Shown here one piece after another: positions 44,186 to 54,285 of a stretch of DNA of 64,000 nucleotides. The DNA comes from Streptomyces diastatochromogenes. GTDB lineage: Bacteria > Actinomycetota > Actinomycetes > Streptomycetales > Streptomycetaceae. The first letter of the stretch is position 1; each line of letters opens with the position of its first letter. The notes below the pieces were generated by a model. The model saw only the letters and a program-made list of their open reading frames with translations, did no database searches and was not told the DNA's origin. The position numbers and the translations under genes are program-made. The stretch is from positions 3,472,001 to 3,536,000 of the forward strand of contig JAPTYK010000001.1 in NCBI GenBank assembly GCA_026913215.1, read 5' to 3'.

Positions 44186-44275
44186 GCAGGAGGCTCGTAG
44201 AGGCGTCGGGGGCCTCGCGTGGGGCGGGCCCCGTACCGGCTCGGTGCGGCCTCGCTCAGTACAGCCTCGGTGCCA

Positions 44276-44536
44276 TCACGTGCGGCTCCTCGTCCCCTCC
44301 GCGAGCAGCATGCAGCGCGGTACGCCGGGTCCCGGGGTCGCCCGTACGGTCACGGGCGTCGGCGGGTCGGTCGGCAGCTCGATGGTGAGGGCGACCGGCC
44401 GGTCGTCGCGGGACGTGGCGTGGCCGGTCTCCTTGCCGTCGACGAGGACCTCGACGACGGGGCTGTGCCCGGTCTGGACGGTCGCGGAGACCGAGTGCCC
44501 GAGGTAGTCGATGTGGAAGTGGTGCCGCGCTCTCAT
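44276..44536 (-). CDS. Hypothetical small protein
   Basis: 86 residues from ATG 44536 (MRARHHFHIDYLGHSVSATV), which is closest to a plausible translation start. Beta-rich, with no signal or membrane segment. It is divergent from the alkyl sulfatase gene (162 bp apart). I do not recognise a family. Confidence 0.6.
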   Translation of the reverse strand: MRARHHFHIDYLGHSVSATVQTGHSPVVEVLVDGKETGHATSRDDRPVALTIELPTDPPTPVTVRATPGPGVPRCMLLAEGTRSRT

Positions 44537-44697
44537 GGGACGCCTCCGTACCGCCAGGGTGGGGCGCGTACCTCCAGCGTAGGCACGGTCCGGCGCTCCC
44601 GCCGCCCCTGCCTCTCCGAAGTGCGGCCGTAGTACCCCGGTGTTCAGATGGACCGGTACGCCGACCACCGCCCGCGCGGGAACGGAGCACCTGGCAC

Positions 44698-46554
44698 ATG
44701 AGCGACGCCCTGCCCTCCTTCGAGGACACCACCGACTTCGAGAACGCCGACCGGGGCTTCCTGGGCTCCCTCGTCCCCGGTGTGGTGCAGGCCGAGGACG
44801 GCCGCGTGATCTGGGACAACGACGCCTACGCCTTCCTCAAGGGCGACTGTCCGGACACCGCGCACCCCAGCCTGTGGCGGCAGGGGCAGCTCTCCGCACG
44901 GCAGGGCCTGTACGAGGTCACCGAGGGGATCTACCAGGTCCGCGGCCTGGACATCTCCAACATGACGCTCGTCGAGGGCGAGCGCGGGGTGATCGTCGTC
45001 GACCCGCTGATCTCCGTGGAGACGGCGGCCGCCGCCCTCGCGCTCTACCGGGAGCACCGGGGCGACCGGCCGGTCACCGGCGTGATCTACACCCACTCGC
45101 ACGGCGACCACTTCGGCGGGGTCCGCGGCGTCCTCCCGCACGGCACCGAGGAGGGCGTCCCGATCCTCGCGCCCGCCGGGTTCCTGGAGCACGCGGTCAG
45201 CGAGAACGTGTACGCGGGCAACGCGATGACCCGCCGGGCCAGTTTCATGTACGGCGTCGGCCTCCCGAAGGCCCCCGACGGGCAGATCGGCGTGGGCCTC
45301 GGCCAGGCCACCTCCACCGGCACGATCAGCCTGATCCCGCCGACCGTGGACATCACGGAGACCGGTCAGCAGGAGACGGTCGACGGGGTGCGGATCGTGT
45401 TCCAGCTGACGCCGGGCACCGAGGCCCCGTCGGAGATGAACTTCCTCTTCCCCGACCAGCGCGCCCTGTGCCTGGCCGAGAACGCCACGCACAACATGCA
45501 CAACGTGCTCACCCTGCGCGGCGCCGTCGTCCGCGACTCCCGTATCTGGGCCCACTACCTGGACGAGGCGATCGAGTACTTCCACGGGCAGTACGACGTC
45601 GGCTTCGCCTCCCACCACTGGCCCACCTGGGGCCACGACAACGTCGTCCGCTTCTTGGAGGAACAGCGCGACCTCTACGCGTACCTGCACGACCAGACCC
45701 TCCGCCTGCTCAACGAGGGGTGGACGGGCGCCGAGGTCGCCGAGCGGATCGAGCTGCCGCCGGCCCTGGAGAAGGCCTGGCACGCCCGCGGCTACTACGG
45801 CTCCCTCAGCCACAACGCCAAGGCGGTCTACCAGCGGTACCTCGGCTGGTACGACGGAAACCCGGCCCACCTCTGGGAACACCCGCCGGTGGAGCTCGCG
45901 CAGCGGTACGTGGCCGCCGTCGGAGGCCCCGACGAGGCCGTCTCCAAGGCCCGCCGGTACCTCGCGATCGGCGATCCGCGCTTCGCCGCGACCCTCCTCA
46001 ACCACGTGGTCTTCGCTGACCCCGGGAACGAGGAGGCGAAGCAGGTCCTCGCCACGGTGTACGAGGAGCTCGGGTACGGCTCCGAGAACGCGACCTGGCG
46101 GAACTTCTACCTGCGCGGCGCCCAGGAGCTCCGGCAGGGCGTCACGGGCGACATGGTCGACATGGGCAACCCCGAGATGGCGATGGCCCTCACCGTCCCC
46201 ATGCTGATCGACTCGATCGCCATCACGATCGACGGGCCGCGCGCCTGGAACGAGGACCTGACGATCGACCTGGTCCTCCTCGACGGCACCGCGAGCCGGG
46301 AGGGCCCCACGGACGCGGGCGAGCGGCGCCGGCTCACCCTGCACAACGGCGCCCTCACCCACCGGGTGGTCGCCGAGCCCCGGACGCCCGCCGGACTGAC
46401 CCTCACCCTCGGGAAGGCCCAGCTGCTCGGTCTCCTCGCCGGGAAGAGCCTCCAGGAGCTGGGGATCGGGGTGGAGGGCGACCCGGCCCTGCTCGCCCGG
46501 CTCTTCTCGTACGTGACCAAGCCCGACGCCCAGTTCCCGATCGTCACCCCCTGA
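44698..46554 (+). CDS. Zinc-dependent alkyl sulfatase (SdsA-like)
   Basis: 618 residues. The metallo-beta-lactamase core has THSHGDHFGG (132-141), ENATHNMHNVLTLRG and the metal/His-rich SHHWPTWGHDNV. The dimerisation domain (LSHNAKAVYQRYLGWYDGNP) and a C-terminal SCP2-like lipid-binding domain follow, the full SdsA1/BDS1 architecture. It hydrolyses primary alkyl sulfates such as detergents, releasing sulfate. No signal peptide is seen, so it is probably cytoplasmic. Confidence 0.95.
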   Translation: MSDALPSFEDTTDFENADRGFLGSLVPGVVQAEDGRVIWDNDAYAFLKGDCPDTAHPSLWRQGQLSARQGLYEVTEGIYQVRGLDISNMTLVEGERGVIVVDPLISVETAAAALALYREHRGDRPVTGVIYTHSHGDHFGGVRGVLPHGTEEGVPILAPAGFLEHAVSENVYAGNAMTRRASFMYGVGLPKAPDGQIGVGLGQATSTGTISLIPPTVDITETGQQETVDGVRIVFQLTPGTEAPSEMNFLFPDQRALCLAENATHNMHNVLTLRGAVVRDSRIWAHYLDEAIEYFHGQYDVGFASHHWPTWGHDNVVRFLEEQRDLYAYLHDQTLRLLNEGWTGAEVAERIELPPALEKAWHARGYYGSLSHNAKAVYQRYLGWYDGNPAHLWEHPPVELAQRYVAAVGGPDEAVSKARRYLAIGDPRFAATLLNHVVFADPGNEEAKQVLATVYEELGYGSENATWRNFYLRGAQELRQGVTGDMVDMGNPEMAMALTVPMLIDSIAITIDGPRAWNEDLTIDLVLLDGTASREGPTDAGERRRLTLHNGALTHRVVAEPRTPAGLTLTLGKAQLLGLLAGKSLQELGIGVEGDPALLARLFSYVTKPDAQFPIVTP

Positions 46555-46680
46555 CCGATCGTCACCCCCTGGCCGATCGCGCCCCCTGACCCATCGCACC
46601 CCCTGACAGATCGTCGTTCCCGACCGAACGCGCCCCCTGACCCATCGCCGTTCCTGACCGATCGGCATCCCCGACCGGCG
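46548..46680. repeat. Degenerate tandem repeats after alkyl sulfatase
   Basis: About seven degenerate units of CCCCCTGACCGATCG with 2-5 bp spacers fill the gap between two convergent genes. A simple-repeat origin is likely; the repeats may also slow transcription. Confidence 0.8.
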
Positions 46681-46686
46681 GAGGAG

Positions 46687-47694
46687 TCACCGTATGAGCC
46701 ACGCCAGGAAGCCCAGCAGAATCAGCATCAGGCAGATCCCCAGGTTGACCACCTTGTACTGGAGGAAGACCGCGACGAACTCCCGGATCGTCGCCGAGGG
46801 CCAGAAGTAGGCGGCGGTCGGCGAGCCCACCACCTGGCCGTCGATACCCGCCCGGCGGGCCATCAGGGCGGCCCGGAAGGCGTGGAAGTTGTTGGTGACG
46901 ATGACGCAGGAGGAGCCGGGTCGGTCCCGCTCCATCAGCTCCTTGCTGAGGAGCATGTTCTCCTCGGTCGTGCGCGAGCGGTCCTCGCGCACGACCGCCT
47001 CCGCCGGGAAGCCGCCGTCGATCAGGTAGTCGGCCATCGCGTGCGACTCGGGCAGCTCCTCGTCGGGCCCCTGGCCGCCGGAGGTGATGAGGACGGGCGC
47101 GTCCCCGCCCCGGGCGGCCAGCGTCTCGTACACCTGCCGGCCCCGGTCCAGACGGCTCGCGAGGAGCGGCGGCACGCGGCGGCCGCCGATCAGGCCGGAG
47201 CCGAGGACCACGACGTAGTCGGCGTCGCGGCGGATCCGCATCCGGCCGTACAGGAACGCGTAGCCGACGAAGCAGAGGAAGAGGAACGAGACGTAGCCGA
47301 GCACCAGCAGGGTGGTGCCGGCGAGCACGCCCAGGGTCCACGAGCGGGTGACGACGGCGGTCGCCGTCAGGGCCATCACCCCGAACATGCCGAGTCCGGC
47401 GAGCAGCGCCAGCAGGTTGGCCGGGCGTCTGCCCTCCTTGCGGACCATCTTCACGCCGTTCGCGCAGAGCAGCCCGGCGAGGACGACCGGGCCGAGGCCC
47501 AGCACGAGCAGCAGGAGGACCATCACGGTCTCGGCGACGCCGGGCGGGGCGTCCTCGATCCCCGCGAGGAGACCCAGGCCGAGGAAGGTGACGGCGAGAC
47601 CGAGGTACACGGCATTGCCGAAGCGGCGCCGGTCGCGCAGCACACCGACCCCGAAGAGCAGCAGGAAAAAGGCGGCTACGACGAAGGCGAACAT
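46687..47694 (-). CDS. YdcF/DUF218 membrane protein
   Basis: 335 residues. Five or six N-terminal membrane segments precede the DUF218 domain with VVVLGSGLIGGRRVPPLLAS, VLITSGGQGPDEELPESHAM, EDRSRTTEENMLLSKELM and VIVTNNFHAFRA. A last hydrophobic segment ends the protein. The family (YdcF, SanA, ElyC) is linked to envelope integrity; the substrate is unknown. Confidence 0.92.
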   Translation of the reverse strand: MFAFVVAAFFLLLFGVGVLRDRRRFGNAVYLGLAVTFLGLGLLAGIEDAPPGVAETVMVLLLLVLGLGPVVLAGLLCANGVKMVRKEGRRPANLLALLAGLGMFGVMALTATAVVTRSWTLGVLAGTTLLVLGYVSFLFLCFVGYAFLYGRMRIRRDADYVVVLGSGLIGGRRVPPLLASRLDRGRQVYETLAARGGDAPVLITSGGQGPDEELPESHAMADYLIDGGFPAEAVVREDRSRTTEENMLLSKELMERDRPGSSCVIVTNNFHAFRAALMARRAGIDGQVVGSPTAAYFWPSATIREFVAVFLQYKVVNLGICLMLILLGFLAWLIR

Positions 47695-47760
47695 GCGGAC
47701 ATCGTAGGCATCGGGCCGGAAGCCGACGGAGTGCCTGTGGACAACCGGGACGGCCCGGCT

Positions 47761-49195
47761 CTAGGCCTCACTCGCCAGGGTGAACAGTCCCCGCCTCGCG
47801 CCCTCTTCGTAGGCGCTCCGCAGCTCCGGGTCGACGAGCAGCGCCCCGAGGGCCTCCTCGCCGCGGGTGCGGGTGACCACGCAGTACTCCGGGGGCCGGT
47901 ACGAGGAGTCGAAGACCGAGGTCCGCAACAGGTCGACCGCGCCGAGGAGATGGGCCGCCGAGCGGCTCCGCCCCTCCAAGGCCCGCATCTGCGCCAGGAG
48001 TTCCGCCGCGCAGGCCGCGCCCACCGCGGAACCGAGCCGCAGATGCTCGCGCAGGGCCCGCCTGGCGTACTCCGAGGCGCGCTCGCGGTCCCCGTCCCAG
48101 GCGCCGAGCTCGGCCCGTACGTGGTTCGCCCAGGCCTCCGCGAACCGGTCGCGGCCCACCCAGGCCCGCCGGCTCTCCCGGTCCAGGTCCCCTGGTCCAG
48201 CGCCTCCTGCGCGGCCTCCGGATCGGAGCGGCACAGGGAGAGCGCGAGCCCGACCCAGCAGGCCCGCCGGGTCGGCCCGAACTCCGGGTGCTCCTCCATC
48301 AGGGCGAGGGCCTCCCGGAACTCGGCCGCCGCCGCCCGCGTACGCCCCTGGTAGAGGGCGGTCGAGCCGCGCAGATGGGCGAGGAGCGCCAGGCAGCGTT
48401 CGTCTCCGTCCCGTACGGCCGCCGCCCAGGCCTGGGCGAGGAGCGGATCGGCGTCCTCGGGGCGGCCCGACTCCAGCTCCAGGAAGGCGGCGAGCCACAG
48501 GGCACGGCCGGACGGCGGCCCCGAGTGCAGGCTGAGGGCGTGCCGCAGCCGGGCGCGGCCCTCGGCGATCCGCCCGCAGACCACCCACAGGAACCACAGG
48601 GACACCGCGATCTCGACGGCCGTGTCGGCCTCGGCACTCGGCGGAGCGGCGCGGTCGTCGGATCCATGGCGGCGGCCAGGTCGGGAAGTTCGCGCAGCGC
48701 CAGGTCCCGGGCGTCGAGCTGCCGGCCCCGCTGCCACCATTCGGCGGCCCGCCGGGCCACCTTCACGCACCACCGGCGGTGGTTCAGGAGGACGGCCCAG
48801 CGGTCTCCGCGCGCGGTGAGCCGGCGGGCGCCGACGGCCCTCATCGGGTGCGGCATCCAGTAGCGGGGCAGGCCGTCCTCGCCGTCGAACAGGTCGTCGA
48901 CGGGAAGGAGGGCGAGGGGCGCGAGCCGGTCCAGGACCGCCTGGACCTCCCCGGCGGGCAGCGTGCCGGAGGCACAGACCTCACGGACGGCCTCCCGGCC
49001 GAAGGCGCCCTCGAAGACGGAGAGACGCTCCCACAGGAGCTGTTCGGCGGGGCCACAGCTCTCGTAGCCGCGCTCGGCCGCGGCGATCTGGTCGAGGCCG
49101 ACGTGCTCGCCCCACAGGCGCTCGCCCTCCGGCGGTTCTCCTGCCCACATGTGCCCCAGCCCCCGCGTCACCCCTCCGCCCTTCTCCTGTGACAT
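47761..49195 (-). CDS. TPR-containing regulator-like protein, frameshifted
   Basis: About 478 residues from ATG 49195 (MSQEKGGGVTRGLGHMWAGE). The N-terminal half has the winged-helix segment usually found after the NB-ARC of LuxR/AfsR-type ATPases (EQLLWERLSVFEGAFGREAV... MPHPMRAVGARRL), but no P-loop. After a break near 48650 come TPR-like helices (EIAVSLWFLWVVCGRIAEGR), and after another near 48195 FAEAWANHVRAELGAWDGDR to the stop at 47761. There is no C-terminal LuxR helix-turn-helix. It is divergent from the Lrp gene, so it may be functionally paired with it. Confidence 0.75.
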
Positions 49196-49314
49196 AGGAC
49201 GGACTCCATGGAAATCAGCCGTCCTCGCGGCTTGAATGCATGTGCCCTGGTCCACATCCTGGGGCCTTCCCGTGCCCGTACCCAGGGTTTCCCCGGGATC
49301 GACCAAGGAGGCAC

Positions 49315-50347
49315 ATGCATACCAGGGAATCCGTCCTGGGGGAGGTGGATCTGGCGCTGATCCACGCACTGCAGATAGCGCCCCGCGCCAGCTGGACCCA
49401 GCTCTCCGGCGTCCTCACCGTGAGCCCGGACACCCTCGCCCGGCGCTGGGAGACCCTCACCTCCGGGGGGTACGCCTGGAGTTCGATGCTCGCCGCCCGC
49501 CGCGGCACCGCGGCCACCCTGTACGCGTGGGTGGAGCTGGAATGCGCCGCCGGTGCCATCGACAGCACCGCGACCGAGGTCTCTGACGACCCGTACACCC
49601 TCGGCGTCCACCAGGTGACCGGCGACGCCGACCTGGTGCTGCTCGTCAACTGCCCGGACCTGCACTCCCTCGACGGGTACCTCGCCGGGCGGGTGCGCCG
49701 GCTCCCCGGGGTGCTCAGGGCCCGCACCCAGGTCGTCACCCAGCTGCACAACCGCCCCTACCGCTCGCGGATCGAGCAGCTCACCCCGGGACAGGCGCAG
49801 CACCTCGCCGAGATCACCGGCGGCGACCGGCGGCCCCGTACCCCCGCGCGCGCGTACCCGCTCGTCACGGAGCTCGACCAGCGGATCGTCGCGGAGCTGG
49901 CGGGGACGCCCGGCGCAGCGCCGCCGAACTGGCCCGGCAGTGCGGCACGAGCGAGTCGACCGTGCGCCGCAGGCTGGACGCCCTCGGCGCGGCCGGTGCC
50001 CTCCACCACCACTGCCTGCCGGCCCCGCGCTTCTCCGGCCGGCCCGTGTGGGCGCTGGTCACGGCGGACGTGCCGCCCCTGGACGCGGCCGAGTCGGTGG
50101 CCTCCTGTGCCGCCTGCGGCAGACCCGCGTGGTCACCTCGGTCACCGGGCCGCACAACCTGGTCCTCGCCATGTGGCTCCGTACCGTCGAGGAGCTCCAC
50201 GACGTGACGGCGGCCCTCGTGCGGGCCGCGCCGGCGCTGCGGATCACCGGCACCTCGGTCGCGCTGCGCACCCACAAGATCGGCGCGCAGGTCCTCGGCC
50301 CGGACGGGCGCCGGACCCATCACATCAGGCCCGAGACGGCCTCCTGA
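49315..50347 (+). CDS. Lrp/AsnC-family regulator with two tandem modules, frameshifted
   Basis: About 345 residues from ATG 49315, after AAGGAGG. Two DNA-binding/ligand modules are arranged in series: module 1 has LALIHALQIAPRASWTQLSG (helix-turn-helix) and a RAM-like beta domain; module 2 has RIVAELAGTPG... QCGTSESTVRRRLDALGAAG. Breaks near 49915 and 50112 look like lost bases. The long double form is frequent in Streptomyces and may mean that one polypeptide mimics a dimer. It is a probable amino-acid-responsive regulator. Confidence 0.87.
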
Positions 50348-50378
50348 CAGGGCGCCCGGGGCGTGTTCTGATGGGCGT

Positions 50379-50666
50379 ATGGAGTTCGCCGTGTTCGTGA
50401 CGCTGCCCGGCCTGGTCATCCTGCTGACCGTGATCGCCTTCGCCGACCAGTTCCTCCGCATGACCGGACGCGGCAAGCGCACCGGGACGGTCTCCTCGAC
50501 GGGCTTCGAGCAGCTGCACGCCACCTTCTCGCAGGGCAAGCAGAACGAGCTCAAGGAGCGGCAGAGCGCGCTCGTGCTGCGCGACGACGAGGAGGACGGC
50601 GCCCCGCCGCGCCACTCGACGGTGGACCTCGGCGGCGGGCGGGCCGTCATCAGGATCTCCCGGTGA
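50379..50666 (+). CDS. Small membrane protein, unknown function
   Basis: 95 residues. One N-terminal membrane segment (about 4-22, AVFVTLPGLVILLTVIAFAD) and a polar C-terminal part with QLHATFSQGKQNELKERQSA. It resembles the Streptomyces DUF6191-type proteins. It starts 31 bp after the Lrp stop, so it may be in the same transcript. Confidence 0.75.
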   Translation: MEFAVFVTLPGLVILLTVIAFADQFLRMTGRGKRTGTVSSTGFEQLHATFSQGKQNELKERQSALVLRDDEEDGAPPRHSTVDLGGGRAVIRISR

Positions 50667-50672
50667 CCGGGC

Positions 50673-51521
50673 TCAGGCCGGCCGGGACGCCTTGACCGAG
50701 TACATCAGGGGGATGCGGGGGCGGTCCGCGGGGAAGCGGTAGTAGCCGTCCTCGTGCCGCTGGAGGGCCCCGTAGCGGGGGAAGAGCGAGACGTCGTGCT
50801 CGTGCAGGAACTCGATGCGCAGCCCCGCCCTCGCCAGCGCCGTGACGACCTCGCCGACCGGGTGCACCCACTCCACGCTGCGGTTGTGGACGGTGACGGC
50901 GTCGAGGTCGGCGTAGGTCCCCGGGGTGGTGTCCACCCACGGATCGCGGACGAAGTAGTCGTGCACGACCCGGCTGCCGGTCTCGTCGTCGAGCGAGTCG
51001 GTCAGCGGATGGAACTCGGCGACGTAGAGGAAGCCGCCCGGGGCGACGAGCGAGGCGGCGGTCTCCGCCCAGCGGTCGAGGTCGGGCAGCCAGCACAGCG
51101 CCCCGCTGCCGGTGTAGACGATGTCGTACGCGCGGTCCGGGACGGCCTCCGCCGCCTCGTACACGTCGGCGGCGACGAAGGCGGCCCGCTCCTGCGGGAG
51201 GCCCAGGTCGGCGGCGAGCGAGCGGGCGGTCTCGACGGCGGGCTCGGAGAAGTCGAGGCCGACCACCTGGGAGGCGCCGTGCCGGGCCCAGGAGAGGGTG
51301 TCCAGGCCGATGTGGCACTGGAGGTGGAGGAGGGAGCGTCCGGTGACGTCCCCGACCTCCGCGAGCTCGAAGTCCCGCAGGACGTCCTTGCCCGCGCGGA
51401 AGGCGTCGAGGTCGTAGAACTCGCTGGCGGCGTGGATGGGGACGCGCTCGTCCCAGCGGGCGCGGTTGGCCTCCAGCCAGTCCTCGGGCGTCGGAGAGTA
51501 CATGTCGGCGAGGTTATCCAC
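50673..51521 (-). CDS. SAM-dependent methyltransferase
   Basis: 282 residues from GTG 51521; ATG 51503 is an equally possible start. Motif I is LLHLQCHIGLDTLSWARHGA, followed by VVGLDFSEPAVETARSLAAD and YDIVYTGSGALCWLPDLDRW, a class I Rossmann methyltransferase. The LQCHIG.DTL variant replaces the usual GxGxG, as in a subgroup of UbiE-like enzymes. The substrate is unknown. Confidence 0.9.
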   Translation of the reverse strand: MDNLADMYSPTPEDWLEANRARWDERVPIHAASEFYDLDAFRAGKDVLRDFELAEVGDVTGRSLLHLQCHIGLDTLSWARHGASQVVGLDFSEPAVETARSLAADLGLPQERAAFVAADVYEAAEAVPDRAYDIVYTGSGALCWLPDLDRWAETAASLVAPGGFLYVAEFHPLTDSLDDETGSRVVHDYFVRDPWVDTTPGTYADLDAVTVHNRSVEWVHPVGEVVTALARAGLRIEFLHEHDVSLFPRYGALQRHEDGYYRFPADRPRIPLMYSVKASRPA

Positions 51522-51574
51522 AGGTCGCGGAGGACGCGACCCGATTGTCGGCGGCGCGGAGCATGATGGATGCC

Positions 51575-53390
51575 ATGACTACCGAGAGCAAGCACATCGA
51601 CACCCCGGTCTGGGAGCAGCGCTTCCGGGCGCCCCGCGTGTCCCTGCCCGAATGGGCCGAGGAGGCCCGGACCGCTCACTGTTCGTGTCCAACGCGACCG
51701 GGACGTACGAGCTGTACGCCTGGGACCGGGCGAGCGGCGGGCAGCGGCAGGTGACGGACCGGCCGAACGGGACGACGGACGGCACGCTGTCGCCGGACGG
51801 CGCCTCGATCTGGTGGTTCGCGGACACCGACGGGGACGAGTTCGGGGTGTGGATGCGCCAGCCGTTCGAGGGCGGCGCGGACGAGCCGGCCGTGCCCGGT
51901 CTCGAAGCCTCCTACCCGGCGGGCCTCGCCATCGGCCGGGAGGGCACGCTCGTGGTGGGCCGCTCCACGGACGAGGACGGTTCGACGGTCCATCTCGTAC
52001 GGCCCGGGGCCGACGCCCCGGTCGAGATCTACCGGCATCGGGAGTCGGCGGCGTCGGCGACCTGTCGTACGACGGCTCGCTGATCGCGATCGAGCACACG
52101 GAGCACGGGGACGCGATGCACTCGGCGCTGCGGGTGCTGCGCGCCTCGGACGCGGGCGTGGTGGCCGAGCTCGACGACACCAAGGGCGGCACGGAGGAGC
52201 TGGGGCTCACGGTCCTCGGCTTCGCCCCGCTGGCCGGGGACACCCGGCTGCTCGTCGGCCACCAGCGGCGCGGCCGCTGGGAGCCGATGCTGTGGGACGT
52301 GGCGACGGGCACCGAGACCGATCTGCGGCTCGACCTGCCGGGTGACGTGTCGGCCGAGTGGTATCCGGACGGCTCGGGCCTGCTGATCGTGCACGGCTTC
52401 GAGGCCCGCAGCGAGCTGTGGCGGTACGAGATCGCGACGGGTGCCCTGGTGCGGGTGGAGACCCCGGCCGGTTCGGTGTCGAGCGCGACGGCCCGGCCCG
52501 ACGGCTCCGTGGAGTACCTGTGGTCCTCGGCGGCCGAGCCGCCGGTGGTGCGCTCCACGGCCGGTGGTGTCGTCCTGGACCCGCCCGGTCCGAAGGCGCC
52601 GCCGTCGGTGCCGGTGGAGGACGTGTGGGTGGAGGGGCCCGGCGGCCGGGTGCACGCGCTGGTGCAGCGCCCGGCGGAGGGCGAGGGGCCGTTCCCGACG
52701 GTCTTCGAGGTGCACGGCGGCCCCGCCTGGCACGACAGCGACGCCTTCGCCTCGGGCCCGGCGGCCTGGGTGGACCACGGGTACGCGGTGGTGCGGGTCA
52801 ACTACCGGGGCTCCACGGGGTACGGCCGGGAGTGGACGGACGCGCTCAAGCACCGGGTGGGTCTGATCGAGCTGGAGGACATCGCGGCGGTCCGCGCCTG
52901 GGCGGTGGAGAGCGGCCTCGCGGACCCCTCGCGCCTGGTCCTGTCCGGCGGCTCCTGGGGCGGGTACCTCACCCTCCTCGGTCTGGGCACCCAGCCGGAC
53001 GACTGGGCGGTCGGTCTGGCGGCGGTCCCGGTCGCGGACTACGTCACGGCGTACGAGGACGAGATGGAGGCCCTCAAGGCGCTGGACCGGACGCTGCTGG
53101 GCGGCTCGCCGGAGGAGGTGCCCGAGCGGTACGCGGCCTCGTCTCCGCTGACGTACGTGGACGCGGTGAAGGCCCCGGTGCACGTGTCGGCGGGTGTCAA
53201 CGACCCGCGCTGCCCGATCCGCCAGATCGACAACTACGTCGACCGGCTCGCGGCCCGGGGCGCGGTCCACGAGGTCTACCGGTACGACGCGGGCCACGGC
53301 TCGCTGGTGGTGGAGGAGCGGATCAAGCAGGTCGCCCTGGACCTGGACTTCGCGGCGAGACACCTGGGGACCCGGGCGTCGGAGGGCTGA
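51575..53390 (+). CDS. S9-family prolyl-oligopeptidase-type peptidase, frameshifted
   Basis: About 606 residues from ATG 51575 (MTTESKHIDTPVWEQRFRAP). The N-terminal half is a beta-propeller with repeats such as YELYAWDRASGGQRQVTD and EWYPDGSGLLIVHGFEAR. The C-terminal alpha/beta hydrolase has the nucleophile in LSGGSWGGYLTLLG, Asp in VNDPRCPI and His in DAGHGSL. Breaks near 51672 and 52043 fit lost bases. Without a signal peptide it is probably a cytoplasmic oligopeptidase or acylaminoacyl peptidase. Confidence 0.93.
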
Positions 53391-53414
53391 GTCGGCTTGC
53401 GTACGGTGGGGGGC

Positions 53415-54150
53415 GTGTACCGGTTCCTGATGACGCCCCGCTGGTGGGGGATCAACGTCTTCGTCCTCCTCGCGATCCCGTTCTGCGTGTTCATGGGGAC
53501 GTGGCAGCTCGGCAAGTTCGAGGACCGCGTGAAGTCCCACCAGGAGGCCGAGCAGCGGCCCCCCGCGAGCTCGCTGAGGGCCGAGGCGCTGGACTCGCTC
53601 CTGCCGGTCGACAAGGAGACCTCGGGCCGCTCGGCGGAGGCGCGCGGCCGGTTCGGGGAGCAGTTCCTCGTGCCGGACCGCGAGCTGGACGGCCGGACCG
53701 GCTCGTACGTCCTGACGCTGCTGAAGACCGACGGCGGACGGTCGCTCCCGGTGGTCCGGGGCTGGCTCCCCGGGCGCGAAGGCCCCGCCCGCCGTCCGGC
53801 GAGGTCACGGTGGTGGGCGCGCTCCAGGCCTCGGAGAACCCGGGCACGAAGGGCGTCGTCGCGGCGGGCGGGCTGCCGGAGGGCAGCTCGGCATGATCAG
53901 CGCGGCGTCCCTGGTGAACGTGGTCACGGACGACGTCTACGACGCCTGGATCACCCTCGCGCACTCCCCCGCCGGTCTCACGCCGGTCCCGGCGGCGGCC
54001 GCGGAGGGCACGAGCCTGGACGCGAAGTCCTTCCAGAACCTCGGCTACACGGCGGAGTGGTTCGTCTTCGCGGGCTTCGTCGTCTTCATGTGGTTCCGCC
54101 TCGTCCGCCGCGAGGCAGAAGCCTCCCGCGACGCGGCGCTGGGCCTGTAG
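53415..54150 (+). CDS. SURF1-family cytochrome c oxidase assembly protein, frameshifted
   Basis: About 246 residues from GTG 53415 (VYRFLMTPRWWGINVFVLLA). An N-terminal membrane segment (12-28) with FMGTWQLGKFEDR precedes the SURF1 core. Breaks near 53785 and 53888 separate LPVVRGWLPG, EVTVVGALQASENPGTKGVV and MISAASLVNVVTDDVYDAW. The C-terminal membrane segment is WFVFAGFVVFMWFRLVRREA. The family aids heme a insertion into cytochrome oxidase subunit I. Confidence 0.9.
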
Positions 54151-54164
54151 GACACCGGGCCTGG

Positions 54165-54285
54165 GGGCCTGTAGGACCTTCCGGTCCCGCAGGCCCCGTG
54201 CAGCCGTGCAGCCCCGTGCGGCCGGGCGGCCCCGTGCAGCCCCGTGCGGCCTGGTGCCGGCCCCGTGCGGCTCGGCGGCCCCGGG
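54165..54285. repeat. GC-rich simple repeats between convergent genes
   Basis: Repeated GCCCCGTGCAGCC / GCCCCGTGCGGCC units between the SURF1 stop and the stop of the opposite gene. They can form many alternative hairpins and probably terminate both transcripts. Confidence 0.7.

Noticed and set aside
44644..46668. 674-codon minus-strand open frame opposite the alkyl sulfatase
   Set aside because: Shadow of a high-confidence gene with intact zinc motifs; composition is Val/Arg/Gly-rich noise.
46548..46680. Repeats after the alkyl sulfatase considered as a CRISPR or origin
   Set aside because: Degenerate 15-bp units with 2-5 bp gaps; no constant repeat, no spacers, no nearby cas or replication gene.
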